Shown: piece by piece, positions 16,727-26,319 of the stretch
Layout of the letters: every line of letters starts with the position of its first letter
Position numbering within the stretch: the stretch's first letter is position 1
Translations under genes and position numbers: made by a program
The notes under the pieces: model-generated
Told to the model about the DNA's origin: nothing
What the model saw: only the letters and a program-made list of their open reading frames with translations
Database searches by the model: none
Source of the DNA: Pseudotabrizicola sp.
GTDB taxonomy: Bacteria; Pseudomonadota; Alphaproteobacteria; Rhodobacterales; Rhodobacteraceae
Reading direction: 5' to 3'
DNA: 64,000 nucleotides
NCBI RefSeq assembly: GCF_030684215.1
Contig: NZ_JAUXOV010000021.1
Location: forward strand, 51,439 to 115,438

Positions 16727-17737
16727 ATGACCAAAACAGCCCCCCTGATCGACCCCTTTGCGCGCGCCATATCCTATTTGCGCGTTTCCGTGACCGATCG
16801 CTGCGATTTCCGCTGTGTCTATTGCATGTCTGAGAACATGACTTTCCTGCCCAAAGCCGACCTGCTGACGCTGGAGGAGTTGGACCGGATGTGCTCGACG
16901 TTCATCCGCATGGGCGTGGAAAAGCTGCGGATCACCGGCGGCGAGCCGTTGGTGCGCAAGGGCATCATGACGTTTTTCCGCGGCATGTCGCGGCATCTGG
17001 AGTCTGGCGCGCTCAAAGAACTTACCCTGACCACCAACGGCAGCCAGCTTGCGAAATATGCGGCTGAACTGGTCGATTGCGGGGTGCGGCGCATTAATGT
17101 GTCACTGGACACGCTGGATGACAAGAAATTCGCCGATATCACACGTTGGGGCCGGTTGCCGCAGGTGCTGAATGGCATCGCAGCCGCCAAAGCGGCGGGG
17201 TTGCGGGTGAAAATCAACGCGGTTGCGCTGAAGGGCTTTAACGAGGACGAACAGTTCAGCCTCACCGACTGGTGTGCGCGTGAAGGCCATGACCTGACGT
17301 GGATTGAGGTCATGCCGATGGGGGACTTGGGCAACGAAGACCGCCTGGACCAGTATTGGAGCCTGAAAGACCTGCGCGCCCGTTACGCCGACCGCTTTTC
17401 CGTCACCGACCTGTCTGAACGCTCGGGCGGTCCTGCGCGCTATGTCCGGCTGGAGGAGACGGGGCAAAAGATCGGCTTCATCACACCGCTGACCCATAAT
17501 TTCTGCGAAAGCTGCAACCGGGTACGGCTGACCTGCACCGGCGAACTGTATATGTGTCTGGGGCAGGAAGACATGGCCGACCTGCGCGCGCCGCTTCGGG
17601 CAAGCACAGAGGATGGCGCGCTGGAAACCGCGATCCGCGCCGCCATCAGCCACAAGCCCAAAGGCCATGATTTCGACTATACCCGCACCGGTGCCACCGG
17701 TCAGATGACCCGCCACATGAGCCATACCGGCGGCTAA
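16727..17737 (+). CDS. moaA: GTP 3',8-cyclase (molybdenum cofactor biosynthesis)
   Basis: MoaA is the radical-SAM enzyme that starts molybdopterin synthesis by converting GTP to the 3',8-cyclo intermediate. The 336-residue product from ATG 16727 has the N-terminal CxxxCxxC cluster (Cys26, Cys30, Cys33 in [11 protein letters not shown]), the SAM motif [12 protein letters not shown], and the C-terminal cluster ligands in [12 protein letters not shown]. The C-terminus ends in the Gly-Gly typical of active MoaA (SHTGG). The start was placed where family similarity begins; the frame is open further upstream. It fits the molybdenum hydroxylase maturation genes at the left of the window but is not in their operon. 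Confidence 0.96.
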   Translation: MTKTAPLIDPFARAISYLRVSVTDRCDFRCVYCMSENMTFLPKADLLTLEELDRMCSTFIRMGVEKLRITGGEPLVRKGIMTFFRGMSRHLESGALKELTLTTNGSQLAKYAAELVDCGVRRINVSLDTLDDKKFADITRWGRLPQVLNGIAAAKAAGLRVKINAVALKGFNEDEQFSLTDWCAREGHDLTWIEVMPMGDLGNEDRLDQYWSLKDLRARYADRFSVTDLSERSGGPARYVRLEETGQKIGFITPLTHNFCESCNRVRLTCTGELYMCLGQEDMADLRAPLRASTEDGALETAIRAAISHKPKGHDFDYTRTGATGQMTRHMSHTGG

Positions 17738-17789
17738 GCCAACAAGGCGTGACCGCTGGTCGCACGGGTCTTCACATCTGCACCTGAGT

Positions 17790-17800
17790 CCTAAATTAGG
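17790..17800. promoter_or_regulatory. putative operator upstream of cydAB
   Basis: A perfect 11-bp palindrome, CCTAA-A-TTAGG, lies 20 bp before the cydA start in the short moaA-cydA gap. Its position suggests a repressor site over the promoter or leader. The cognate regulator is unknown. Confidence 0.4.
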
Positions 17801-17819
17801 GACAACAGAAAGGTGTATC

Positions 17820-19193
17820 ATGGATACGTTTTTGCTCTCCCGCATCCAGTTTGCGGCCAATATCAGTTTTCACATCCTGTTCCCGACGATCACAATCGCG
17901 CTCGGCTGGGTGCTGTTGTTTTTCCGCTACCGCTTTGCGCGAACCGGCCTGCAAAAGTGGATGGATGCCTATATGTTCTGGGTCAAGGTCTTCGCCTTGT
18001 CCTTTGCGCTTGGCGTTGTGTCTGGCATCACCATGTCGTTCCAGTTCGGCACCAACTGGCCGGGCTTTATGGAAGCCGTTGGCAACGTGGCGGGCCCGCT
18101 GCTGGCCTATGAGGTGATGACGGCGTTTTTCCTTGAGGCGGTGTTTCTGGGCATCATGCTGTTTGGCGCGCGCCGGGTGCCGCCGTGGCTGCATATTCTG
18201 GCGACCTTTCTCGTGGCCTTTGGCACCACGATGAGCGCGTTCTGGATCCTGGTGCTGAACTCTTGGATGCACACGCCGCAGGGGTATGAGCTGCGCGACG
18301 GAATCGTACATGCAACCGACTGGTTTGCCATCATTTTCAACCCCTCTCTGCCGTATCGTCTGGGACATATGTTGCTGGCCTCGGGCCTGACCGTGGCCTT
18401 TCTGATCGCCGGGATCGCGGCCTTCCGCCGTCTGATCGGTGACCGGACCGAAACGGTGAGCACCCAACTGCGATTTGGCCTGATCCTTGGCGCGGTCCTG
18501 ATCCCGTTGCAGATCCTGATGGGCGACCTGCATGGGCTGAACACGCTGGAGCATCAGCCGGCCAAGGTGGCGGCGATGGAAGGTAACTGGGAAACCGGGC
18601 CGAATGTGTCGCTGCTGCTGTTCGCCATCCCCGACGAGGCCGCGCGCACCAACCATGCCGAGATTGCTGTGCCCAACGGGGCAAGCCTGATCCTGAAGCA
18701 TTCGGCCAGTGGCGTGGTGCCAGGATTGAATGACTTTGTGGCCGAGGATGGCACGGTGATGCACCCGCCTGTGGCCCCGGTGTTCTGGGGGTTCCGGGTG
18801 ATGGTCGGCACCGGCATGGCAATGCTGGCGCTGTCTTGGTTGGGGGTTCTGCTGATCTGGCGGCGCGGCGCGGATGCCCTGCCCCGGCCCTTCCTGATGG
18901 TAACGACCGGCATGGCATTTTCGGGCTGGCTGGCAACGCTGGCGGGTTGGTATGTGACCGAAATCGGTCGCCAGCCCTGGCTGGTAACGGGGGTGCTGAC
19001 AACCGAGGCCGCCGTGGGCGACGTGGCGGCGCCGATGGTGATGGCCACGCTGATGGCATATATTGCGATCTATCTGGCGCTGATGATCGCCTATATCGGG
19101 GTCATCCTGCACCTTGCCCGCCGCGCCGCCGATGGCAAAAGCCCGACCCGCGAAGAGCCGCGCGACGCTCCCATATCTGTCCCAGCGGAGTAG
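17820..19193 (+). CDS. cydA: cytochrome bd ubiquinol oxidase subunit I (cyanide-insensitive type)
   Basis: Subunit I of the quinol-oxidising terminal oxidase in the inner membrane. The 457-residue product has about nine hydrophobic segments, the haem-ligand region NISFHILFPT (His18), GLQKWMDAYMFWVKVFAL and the quinol-binding loop start GDLHGLNTLEHQPAKVAAME. The loop is short, as in the CioA class of cyanide-insensitive bd oxidases. AAAGGTG lies just upstream of ATG 17820. cydB follows after 4 bp, so the two are co-transcribed. The enzyme supports respiration at low oxygen, relevant for a facultative phototroph. Confidence 0.95.
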   Translation: MDTFLLSRIQFAANISFHILFPTITIALGWVLLFFRYRFARTGLQKWMDAYMFWVKVFALSFALGVVSGITMSFQFGTNWPGFMEAVGNVAGPLLAYEVMTAFFLEAVFLGIMLFGARRVPPWLHILATFLVAFGTTMSAFWILVLNSWMHTPQGYELRDGIVHATDWFAIIFNPSLPYRLGHMLLASGLTVAFLIAGIAAFRRLIGDRTETVSTQLRFGLILGAVLIPLQILMGDLHGLNTLEHQPAKVAAMEGNWETGPNVSLLLFAIPDEAARTNHAEIAVPNGASLILKHSASGVVPGLNDFVAEDGTVMHPPVAPVFWGFRVMVGTGMAMLALSWLGVLLIWRRGADALPRPFLMVTTGMAFSGWLATLAGWYVTEIGRQPWLVTGVLTTEAAVGDVAAPMVMATLMAYIAIYLALMIAYIGVILHLARRAADGKSPTREEPRDAPISVPAE

Positions 19194-19197
19194 ACCG

Positions 19198-20199
19198 ATG
19201 ACCCTTGATGCCACAACCCTGCCGGTGATCTTTGCCGCCCTGATGGGGCTTTCGATCCTGCTTTATGTCATCCTTGACGGGTTTGATCTGGGCGTGGGGC
19301 TGCTGTTTCCCTTTGCAGCCCCCGCCGAACGCGACCGGATGATCGCGTCGATCGGGCCCTTCTGGGATGCGAATGAAACCTGGCTGGTCTTGGCCATCGG
19401 CATTCTGCTGGTGGCCTTTCCCACCGCACATGGCACCATCCTGACCGCACTGTATCTGCCGGTTGCGATCATGCTGATCGGCTTGATCCTGCGCGGCGTT
19501 GCATTTGAATTCCGCGCCAAGGCACCGCTGGCGCATAAACCGTCATGGGACCGGGCGTTCTTTGCGGGCAGTCTGATGACCTCGGCGTCGCAGGGGTTCA
19601 TGCTGGGCATGTATGTAATGGGGCTGGAATGGACGGTGTTCCATGTGGTCTTCGCGGTTCTGACCGCAGGTGCACTGACCGTGGCATTCAGCTTTATCGG
19701 TGCGGGGTGGGTCATCTTGAAGACCGACGGGGCGTTGCAGCTAAAGGCTGTGGCTTGGGCGCGTGGCGGGATCTGGGGGATGGCGCTGGGGCTTGGCGCG
19801 GTGTCGCTGGCCACACCCTTTGTCAGTGCCCGGATATTTGAGCGTTGGTTCAGCTTTCCCGAGGTGGTGCTGCTGGCGCCGTTGCCGCTGATGTCGCTGG
19901 CGCTGATTGTGTTGCTATGGGTCGCGCTGCGCCATCTGCCAACCAAGGGCGACCATTTTGCATGGTTCCCGTTCGCCGGAGCCACCACCTTGATGGTGCT
20001 GGGATTTTTCGGGATGGGCTACAGTTTTTACCCCTATATCGTGCCCGAGCAGCTGACGATATATGAGGCTGCCTCCAGCCCGGAAAGCCTGAAAATCATC
20101 CTGTTTGGCGCGCTGTTCGTGCTGCCGATGATCATTGGCTATACGGTGCTGTCTTATACAGTGTTCCGCGGCAAGGCGACCAGCCTGAGTTATGATTGA
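19198..20199 (+). CDS. cydB: cytochrome bd ubiquinol oxidase subunit II
   Basis: The 333-residue product from ATG 19198 has GCGGAG 8 nt upstream, overlapping the end of cydA. Typical CydB/CioB features are LLYVILDGFDLGVGLLFPF and GPFWDANETWLVLAIGILLV, with about eight transmembrane helices. It pairs with CydA to make the heterodimeric oxidase. A G/C-rich hairpin follows immediately. A cydX-like small subunit is not evident after the stop. Confidence 0.95.
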   Translation: MTLDATTLPVIFAALMGLSILLYVILDGFDLGVGLLFPFAAPAERDRMIASIGPFWDANETWLVLAIGILLVAFPTAHGTILTALYLPVAIMLIGLILRGVAFEFRAKAPLAHKPSWDRAFFAGSLMTSASQGFMLGMYVMGLEWTVFHVVFAVLTAGALTVAFSFIGAGWVILKTDGALQLKAVAWARGGIWGMALGLGAVSLATPFVSARIFERWFSFPEVVLLAPLPLMSLALIVLLWVALRHLPTKGDHFAWFPFAGATTLMVLGFFGMGYSFYPYIVPEQLTIYEAASSPESLKIILFGALFVLPMIIGYTVLSYTVFRGKATSLSYD

Positions 20200-20208
20200 C
20201 AAGGTGCA

Positions 20209-20227
20209 GGGGGGCCGTCTGCCCCCC
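20209..20227 (+). terminator. GC-rich hairpin after cydB, probable terminator
   Basis: The stem GGGGGGC/GCCCCCC has a 5-nt loop and is followed at once by a second small hairpin (GGCGC-TTC-GCGCC) and the dispersed GAGGATATTT motif. There is no clean T-tract, but position and stem strength fit termination. Confidence 0.55.
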
Positions 20228-20244
20228 GGCGCTTCGCGCCCCCC

Positions 20245-20270
20245 CCGAGGATATTTGTGAACAGAAAATG
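20245..20270 (+). repeat. dispersed intergenic motif, copy B
   Basis: CCCCGAGGATATTTGTGAAC followed by AGAAAATG. It shares its core with copies at 8861, 38297 and 63712. It directly follows GC hairpins between cydB and the convergent M20 gene. Confidence 0.55.
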
Positions 20271-20288
20271 GGGGAGGCAGGGTCTGAT

Positions 20289-21455
20289 TCAGGCGGCGGG
20301 CATCCGAGATTCGACCATGCCGGCATACCAGCTTGAGCCGAACGGGATAGCGTTGTCGTCGAAGTTATAGGCCGGATGGTGGACCATGGCGGTGTCACCG
20401 TTGCCAAGGAAGATATAGGCACCGGGCCGGGCGTTCAGCATGAAGCTGAAATCCTCGGCGCCCATCAAAGGGGCGGTGTTGTCATCGACCTGACCTGACA
20501 CTGACTTGGCCACCTCGACGGCGTGGCGGGTATTTTCGTCTGCGTTGACGGTGACCGGATAGCCGCGCTGATAATCGACCGTGGCCTTGGCACCCAGTGC
20601 CGTGGCTGTGCCGGTCGCAATCTCGGAAATCCGCTGTTCGACATAATCCTGCACGGCGGGGTCCATGGTTCGCACCGTGCCCTTCAGCTTTACCACCTGC
20701 GGGATCACGTTATGGGCGGTGGAATCGGTCTGCACGGTGCAGACGCTGACCACGACCTGTTTCATCGGGTCGACCCCCCGGCTGGCAATGGTCTGCAGTG
20801 CCACAATGATATGGGCAGCCACAACCGTGGTATCGATGCAATCATGCGGCTTGGCAGCGTGGCCGCCCTTGCCGGTGACGGTCATCTCAAACTGGTCTGC
20901 CGCCGCCATGATCGCACCGGGGCGAATCGCGAAGGTGCCAAGCGGGATGCCCGGCATGTTGTGCATGCCGTAAACTTCCTGCACGCCGAACCGGTCCATC
21001 ATGCCGTCATTGACCATCTCACGCCCACCGCCGCCGCCTTCTTCGGCGGGTTGGAAGATGACCACGGCGCGGCCGTCGAAGTTGCGGGTTTCGGCCAGAT
21101 ATTTCGCGGCCCCAAGCAGCATGGCGGTGTGGCCGTCATGGCCGCAGGCATGCATCACGCCGGGCGTGGTCGAGGCGTAATCCACCCCGGTCTGTTCATT
21201 GATCGGCAGCGCATCCATATCGGCGCGCAACCCGATGACGCGGCCTGCGGTGTCGGTTTTGCCATGGATCACGCCGACAACCCCGGTGCGGCCGATGCCA
21301 GTCACCACCTCGTCACAGCCGAACTCACGCAAGAGGTCGGCCACGCGCGCAGCAGTGCGGTGCACCTCAAACAAGAGTTCCGGGTGAGTGTGGAAATCGC
21401 GCCGCCATTCGGTGATTTCGGGCAGCATTTCGGCGAAACGGTTTTTGACGGGCAT
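20289..21455 (-). CDS. M20 family amidohydrolase (hippurate hydrolase type)
   Basis: The 388-residue product starts at ATG 21455 with AGGAGG 5 nt upstream. It is a metal-dependent carboxypeptidase-fold amidohydrolase that cleaves N-acyl amino acids. Metal and catalytic motifs are LRADMDALPINEQTG, HACGHDGHTAMLLGAAKYL, IFQPAEEGGGGGREM and the late His in GAEDFSFML. It lies downstream of a DadA-like oxidase and an ArgE-like deacetylase, all transcribed away from a peptide transporter. The exact substrate (hippurate, N-acetyl amino acids, peptides) is not determinable. Confidence 0.9.
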   Translation of the reverse strand: MPVKNRFAEMLPEITEWRRDFHTHPELLFEVHRTAARVADLLREFGCDEVVTGIGRTGVVGVIHGKTDTAGRVIGLRADMDALPINEQTGVDYASTTPGVMHACGHDGHTAMLLGAAKYLAETRNFDGRAVVIFQPAEEGGGGGREMVNDGMMDRFGVQEVYGMHNMPGIPLGTFAIRPGAIMAAADQFEMTVTGKGGHAAKPHDCIDTTVVAAHIIVALQTIASRGVDPMKQVVVSVCTVQTDSTAHNVIPQVVKLKGTVRTMDPAVQDYVEQRISEIATGTATALGAKATVDYQRGYPVTVNADENTRHAVEVAKSVSGQVDDNTAPLMGAEDFSFMLNARPGAYIFLGNGDTAMVHHPAYNFDDNAIPFGSSWYAGMVESRMPAA

Positions 21456-21556
21456 CGGGGCCTCCTATCCATCGGTTGCACGGATGGTGGGCCGGAATGC
21501 GCCCATCTTCAAGAGGGGCAGCACGCCATTCTGACCTTTTGATCAAAATTGAGGCA

Positions 21557-22894
21557 TCAGGCGAGGGCCGGGCCGACCTGTGGTGCGGTGCCATCGCTGA
21601 ACCGTGACAGGCGAAACCGGGTCAGGTCATGGCCTGTGGCCCGCCCCATCACCAGATCGGCCACCACCCGCCCCATGCCGGGACCAATACCAAAGCCGTG
21701 CCCGCTCATGCCCGTGGCGATGGTCAGGCCAGAGATGGCTGCGTGATCCACCACCGGCACCACATCGGGCATTGTGTCGATCATCCCGGCCCATGCGGAT
21801 TTGATTTTTGGCCGGCCAAGCGTGGGGAATGCAGCGGCAAAACGGTCTTGCACCTGGCCAAGGCTAGCCATGTTGGGCGCGGGGTTCAGGATGCGCGTTG
21901 CTTCAAACGGGCTGGCGCCATCGCCCCACCGTCGCGGGGTGCGCCATGCGTCTGGATATCCCTTTGGGGCCATGGCGCGGAAATGGGTTGACCGGAAATC
22001 CTTTTTCAACACAGGTAGATAATGGGCAAAGCTGCGAAACGCATCGGGGCCGATGAAGAAATCATGTTCGCCCCCCGGAGCCAGCGTGTAGCCGCCATCC
22101 ATCCGGCGGCGAAAGGCGAAATGGCTGTCGGTGGCGCCGCCTGCGAAAATCTGGGGCATCGGCTCGGTCTGGGCCACGCTTGCCAGCACCGACAGTTGCG
22201 GGATCGCCACGCCATGCGCTGCCAGAAACAGCCGCGACCATGCGCCTGCAGCCACCACAACCCGTGCAGCGCGTACCCTGCCCTGTTCAGTGATCACCCC
22301 CGCCACCGCGCCCGCCTGCACATCAAGCGCGCGGATGGCGCAATGTTCTACAATGCACACCCCCGCCTCAGCCGCAAGGCCTGCCAGCAGCGGCACGGCG
22401 GCCCATGGCTCGGCCCGTGCATCCGAGGGCGTCATCATCGCGCCCCTCCACGCGGCTGAGGAGCCCAGCATGGTCGCAATCTCGCAGCGCGCCAGCATGC
22501 GGGTATCGACGCCATTTGCCTGCGCATGGGGCAAAAACGCCTCATACTCCTCTAACGCGGCATCGGTATTGGCCAGATAGATCACTCCGGCCTGCGAGAA
22601 GCCCAACGCGTCGCCAAAGGTCTGCGCAAACCCCTGCCAAAGCCGCAGCGATTCAACCACGATCGGCAATTCATCCTTGTCGCGCCCCTGTTGGCGGATC
22701 CAGCCCCAGTTGCGGCTGCTTTGCTCCGCCGCGATCCGGCCCTTTTCGCACAAGACCACCTTTTGCCCGGCCTGCGCCAGGTATAGAGCAGTCATCACTC
22801 CGATGATCCCGCCGCCCAACACCACCACGTCGGCCGCTGCGGGCAGCGGACCGGGAAAGCGGATAGGCGTCGCCAGCGAGATCGGAAAGCTCAT
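21557..22894 (-). CDS. DadA-like FAD-dependent amino acid oxidase/dehydrogenase
   Basis: The 445-residue product starts at ATG 22894, overlapping the stop of the upstream deacetylase gene by 4 bp. Near the N-terminus it carries the dinucleotide-binding motif VVVLGGGIIGVMTALYLAQA, then SRNWGWIRQQGRD, a common DAO-family pattern, and the C-terminal MSGHGFGIGPGMGRVVADLV that closes the FAD site. It probably oxidises an amino acid or N-methyl amino acid. Coupling to the deacetylase suggests that the freed amine product is oxidised next, which is an inference. Confidence 0.85.
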   Translation of the reverse strand: MSFPISLATPIRFPGPLPAAADVVVLGGGIIGVMTALYLAQAGQKVVLCEKGRIAAEQSSRNWGWIRQQGRDKDELPIVVESLRLWQGFAQTFGDALGFSQAGVIYLANTDAALEEYEAFLPHAQANGVDTRMLARCEIATMLGSSAAWRGAMMTPSDARAEPWAAVPLLAGLAAEAGVCIVEHCAIRALDVQAGAVAGVITEQGRVRAARVVVAAGAWSRLFLAAHGVAIPQLSVLASVAQTEPMPQIFAGGATDSHFAFRRRMDGGYTLAPGGEHDFFIGPDAFRSFAHYLPVLKKDFRSTHFRAMAPKGYPDAWRTPRRWGDGASPFEATRILNPAPNMASLGQVQDRFAAAFPTLGRPKIKSAWAGMIDTMPDVVPVVDHAAISGLTIATGMSGHGFGIGPGMGRVVADLVMGRATGHDLTRFRLSRFSDGTAPQVGPALA

Positions 22895-24051
22895 ATCAGA
22901 TCAGCCAGCAGCTTTTCCATGAACGCTTGCCCTGCGTGAAACTCGCTAAGCTCCAGATATTCGTCGGCCTGATGGGCCTGCGCGATGTCGCCGGGGCCGC
23001 AGACAACGCTGGAAATGCCTGCCGCCTGAAAATGCCCGGCCTCTGTGCCATAGCTGACAACATGGGTGGCATTGTCGCCGGTCAGGCGACGCACCAGCGC
23101 CTCGGCTGTGCCTTGGGCTTCGGGCACCAAGGGCGGCACGTCAAAAAACCGCTCCAGCAGCACATCGGCTTCGGGACGCACAGCTTGCATGGCGGCGCGC
23201 AATTGCTCCACCTCGGCCTCAAACGCCTGGCACCAGTCTTCGGGGGATTCACCCGGCACCACGCGAAATTCCATCACATAGCGGCAATCGGCAGCGGTGA
23301 TGTTATGCGCGGTTCCGCCCGAGATCATACCGGTGTGCAGAGTGGTACAGGGTGGATCGAACAACGCCGCCACCGCCGAGGCAGGCTTGGCACGGTTTTC
23401 TGCGTTGCGATCATTGGCCCACATGATCAGGCGGGCAGCTTCCATGATCGCGCTGACCCCTTGCGGCAGCAATGATGAGTGCACTTCGAACCCGCGCACA
23501 TGCACGCGGTAGCCCGCCCCGCCCTTGTGGCCATTGACCGCCTTCATCCGCGACGGCTCGCCAATGATTGCCAGATCGGCCTTTGGGAACGCGGCTTGCA
23601 ATGATGCAATCAAGGGCGGCGCGCCCATGCAGCCGGTTTCTTCGTCATAGGACAGCGCGATCTGCAGCGGGCGACGCACCCCACGCGCTTGGCCCTCAAC
23701 CAGCGCCCAGATCGACAGCGCATCAAACCCCTTCATGTCGCAGGTGCCGCGCCCGTAAATCCGCCCGTCGCGCTCGGTCACTGTCCACGGGTCCGAGGTC
23801 CAGTCCTGACCATCGACCGGCACTACATCAGTATGGCCCGACAGAATCACCCCGCCCGGCTCCATCGGGCCGACATGGGCAAACAGCCCGGCCTTGGTCC
23901 GGTCCTCATTCCAATGCCTATGAGCGGTGATGCCATGGCTGGCCAGATAGGTCTCTACCCAATCCACCAAGGGCAGGTTGGTGTCACGGCTGACCGTGGG
24001 AAACGCCACCAAGCGATCAAGGATTTGCCGCGGCGAGAGTCTTTGGGTCAT
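22891..24051 (-). CDS. argE: acetylornithine deacetylase-like M20 peptidase
   Basis: The start ATG 24051 is 7 nt after AAGGAC, giving 386 residues. It is an M20A-type zinc enzyme of the ArgE/DapE group. Motifs are ILSGHTDVVPVDGQDWTSDP (first metal ligands), GRGTCDMKGFDAL, SYDEETGCMGAPPLI (catalytic Glu) and AQAHQADEYLELSEF. It is coupled to a FAD oxidase and near a second M20 hydrolase, so it may serve catabolism of imported N-acyl amino acids rather than arginine synthesis. The gene symbol reflects family similarity only. Confidence 0.83.
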   Translation of the reverse strand: MTQRLSPRQILDRLVAFPTVSRDTNLPLVDWVETYLASHGITAHRHWNEDRTKAGLFAHVGPMEPGGVILSGHTDVVPVDGQDWTSDPWTVTERDGRIYGRGTCDMKGFDALSIWALVEGQARGVRRPLQIALSYDEETGCMGAPPLIASLQAAFPKADLAIIGEPSRMKAVNGHKGGAGYRVHVRGFEVHSSLLPQGVSAIMEAARLIMWANDRNAENRAKPASAVAALFDPPCTTLHTGMISGGTAHNITAADCRYVMEFRVVPGESPEDWCQAFEAEVEQLRAAMQAVRPEADVLLERFFDVPPLVPEAQGTAEALVRRLTGDNATHVVSYGTEAGHFQAAGISSVVCGPGDIAQAHQADEYLELSEFHAGQAFMEKLLADLI

Positions 24052-24251
24052 GGGCGCGTCCTTGTTGCGGTTGTGGCAAAGGTGCGCCGCAAAAACGGGC
24101 AAGGTCAAGCCTCCAACGGCTGACGCAAGGGAAGCGCAAACAAGCTGCTTGCGGGATGCAGAAAAATATCTAACACTTGGTCAAATCACGGGCGGGCCCT
24201 TGGTGCCAGCGCCGAAAAAATAAATAAAAAGAACGACTTGGGGGTTAACAT
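24052..24251. promoter_or_regulatory. divergent promoter region, argE-like gene / ABC transporter
   Basis: 200 bp between the outward-facing deacetylase (-) and transporter (+) operons, A+T-rich over the last 60 bp before ATG 24252. A small perfect palindrome CAAGC-T-GCTTG lies at 24141-24151. No terminator is visible. Both operons probably start here. Confidence 0.5.
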
Positions 24252-25262
24252 ATGGCCGATGGGGCCGCGCCCGTCCTTGATGTCCGGGGGCTAAAGACCG
24301 TATTTCGCACCCGCGGGGGTGAAGTGCATGCCGTTAATTCTGTCAGCTTCCATCTCAACCCCGGTGAACTTTTGGGCGTTGTCGGGGAAAGTGGTTCTGG
24401 CAAGTCTGTAACGATGATGTCGTTGATCGGGCTTTTGCCCTCGCCGCCTGCTGATGTGCGGGCGGGCACTGTGATGTTGGGCGACCGCGACCTGTTGAAA
24501 ATCAGCGCTGATGAACTGCGCGATGTGCGCGGAGCCAAGGTGGGTTTCGTGTTTCAAGACCCGATGACCAGCCTGAATCCGGTGTTCACGGTTGGCAACC
24601 AGATCATGGAACCGCTGATCCGGCACATGGGGATGAACAAGAAACAGGCCGAGGTCCGCGCGGCGGAATTGCTGGCGCTGGTCGGTATCCCCGATGCGGC
24701 GGCGCGGCTGAAATCCTATCCGCACCAGTTTTCCGGCGGCATGCGTCAGCGGGTGATGATCGCGATTGCACTGGCCTGCGACCCCGATGTGCTGATCGCG
24801 GACGAGCCGACAACGGCACTGGATGTGACCATTCAGGCACAAATTCTGGAACTGGTGAAAGACCTGCGGCAAAAGCTGGGGATGGCGATTGTCTGGATCA
24901 CGCATGATCTGGGCGTGATCGCCGGGATCGCAGACCGGGTGATGGTGATGTATGGCGGTCAGGTGGTAGAACAGGCCCCGGTCAAAGAGTTGTTTGCCAA
25001 CCCGCAGCACCCCTATACCCGCGCCCTGCTGAAAACCATTCCGTCGCTGACCGGCGAACGCGAGGCGCGGCTTCAGGTGATCGAAGGCCAGCCGCCGATC
25101 CTGATCGGCGCGCCCACCGCCTGCCCGTTCCGCGCCCGCTGCGCCCATGCCTTTGCCCGGTGCGAGGCCGAAAACCCTGAGCGCCGCGCGATTGACGGTC
25201 GGGCCGTCGGTCAGGGGCATGACGTAGCCTGCCATTGGACAGCCGAGGTGGCCCATGCTTGA
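24252..25262 (+). CDS. dppD: dipeptide/oligopeptide ABC transporter ATPase (DppD/OppD type)
   Basis: The 336-residue cytoplasmic ATPase contains Walker A GESGSGKSVTM, Q-loop FVFQDPMTSLNP, signature FSGGMRQRVMIAIAL, Walker B DVLIADEPTTALDVT and the H-loop in WITHDLG. The C-terminal oligopeptide-transporter extension has Cys-rich CPFRARCAHAFARC, which may bind an iron-sulfur cluster as in related DppD proteins. The gene overlaps dppF by 8 bp. It is first in a five-gene operon ordered ATPase-ATPase-binding protein-permease-permease. Confidence 0.93.
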   Translation: MADGAAPVLDVRGLKTVFRTRGGEVHAVNSVSFHLNPGELLGVVGESGSGKSVTMMSLIGLLPSPPADVRAGTVMLGDRDLLKISADELRDVRGAKVGFVFQDPMTSLNPVFTVGNQIMEPLIRHMGMNKKQAEVRAAELLALVGIPDAAARLKSYPHQFSGGMRQRVMIAIALACDPDVLIADEPTTALDVTIQAQILELVKDLRQKLGMAIVWITHDLGVIAGIADRVMVMYGGQVVEQAPVKELFANPQHPYTRALLKTIPSLTGEREARLQVIEGQPPILIGAPTACPFRARCAHAFARCEAENPERRAIDGRAVGQGHDVACHWTAEVAHA

Positions 25263-26319
25263 TCAGGCGCCGAAATCCATCACCCCGCTGGTGCAGGTGC
25301 GCGGACTGAAGATGTATTTCCCGATCTATTCGGGCCTGCTGCGCCGCCACACCGGCGATGTGAAGGCCGTTGATGGGGTCAGCTTCGATATAATGCCGGG
25401 GGAAACGCTTGGTCTGGTTGGCGAATCCGGTTGCGGCAAATCCACCGTGGGCCGCGCCCTGCTGCGGCTGTATGAAATCACCGCTGGCAATGTGGTCATC
25501 AACGGCACCGACGTCGCCACCCTTGCCCCCGAGGCGTTGCGCAAAGCACGCCCGCAAATGCAGATGGTGTTTCAAGACCCGCAAGCCAGTCTGAACCCGC
25601 GCATGACCCTTGCCGATATCATCGGCGAGCCGCTGGATGAGCATACCGACCTGGACAGCACCCAAAAGCTCGCCCGGATTTACGAACTGATGGATGCGGT
25701 CGGTCTGAACCGCCGCTTTGCCAACCGCTTTCCGCATGAATTTTCCGGCGGTCAGCGTCAGCGCATCGGCATTGCGCGCGCTCTTGCGCTGAACCCGCGG
25801 TTCATTGTCTGTGACGAACCGATTGCTGCACTGGATGTGTCGATTCAGGCGCAGGTGGTCAACCTGCTGGAAGATTTGCAGGAAAAGCTGGGCCTGACTT
25901 ATCTGTTTATCAGCCATGATCTGTCGATGGTGCGCCATATCGCGGACCGGGTGGCGGTGATGTATCTGGGCCGGATCGCGGAGCTTTCCCCGCGCGATGC
26001 GCTCTATGCGCGCCCCTTGCATCCTTACGCCGAGGCGCTGCTGTCAGCGGTGCCCGAACCCGACCCGACCCTTGCGCGGTCGCGCCAGCGGATCATCCTG
26101 CAAGGCGATGTGCCCTCCCCCGCCAATCCGCCCAAGGGCTGCAACTTCTGCACCCGTTGCCCCAAGGTGTTTGACCTGTGCCGTCAGGTCAAACCCGAAC
26201 TGGTCGAAGTGGAACCGGGCCGTATGGTCGCCTGCCACCTGTACCCCAATACCAGTGTCGCCGGATCAACCGGCGTATTCGAGGCCAAAGAGCACAACCA
26301 ACAAGGAGTCTCTCAATGA
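25255..26319 (+). CDS. dppF: dipeptide/oligopeptide ABC transporter ATPase (DppF/OppF type)
   Basis: The 354-residue second ATPase contains Walker A GESGCGKSTVGRALLRLYE, signature FSGGQRQRIGIARALALNP, Walker B RFIVCDEPIAALDVS and H-loop FISHDLSMVRHI. The C-terminal extension carries CNFCTRCPKVFDLC, another probable cluster-binding Cys set. It overlaps dppD by 8 bp and the binding-protein gene by 4 bp. It forms the nucleotide-binding heterodimer with DppD. Confidence 0.93.
   Translation: MLDQAPKSITPLVQVRGLKMYFPIYSGLLRRHTGDVKAVDGVSFDIMPGETLGLVGESGCGKSTVGRALLRLYEITAGNVVINGTDVATLAPEALRKARPQMQMVFQDPQASLNPRMTLADIIGEPLDEHTDLDSTQKLARIYELMDAVGLNRRFANRFPHEFSGGQRQRIGIARALALNPRFIVCDEPIAALDVSIQAQVVNLLEDLQEKLGLTYLFISHDLSMVRHIADRVAVMYLGRIAELSPRDALYARPLHPYAEALLSAVPEPDPTLARSRQRIILQGDVPSPANPPKGCNFCTRCPKVFDLCRQVKPELVEVEPGRMVACHLYPNTSVAGSTGVFEAKEHNQQGVSQ

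Noticed and set aside
17796..19214. 472-residue minus-strand open frame opposite cydA
   Set aside because: Antisense to a certain membrane oxidase gene; His/Arg/Gln-rich sequence with no domain.
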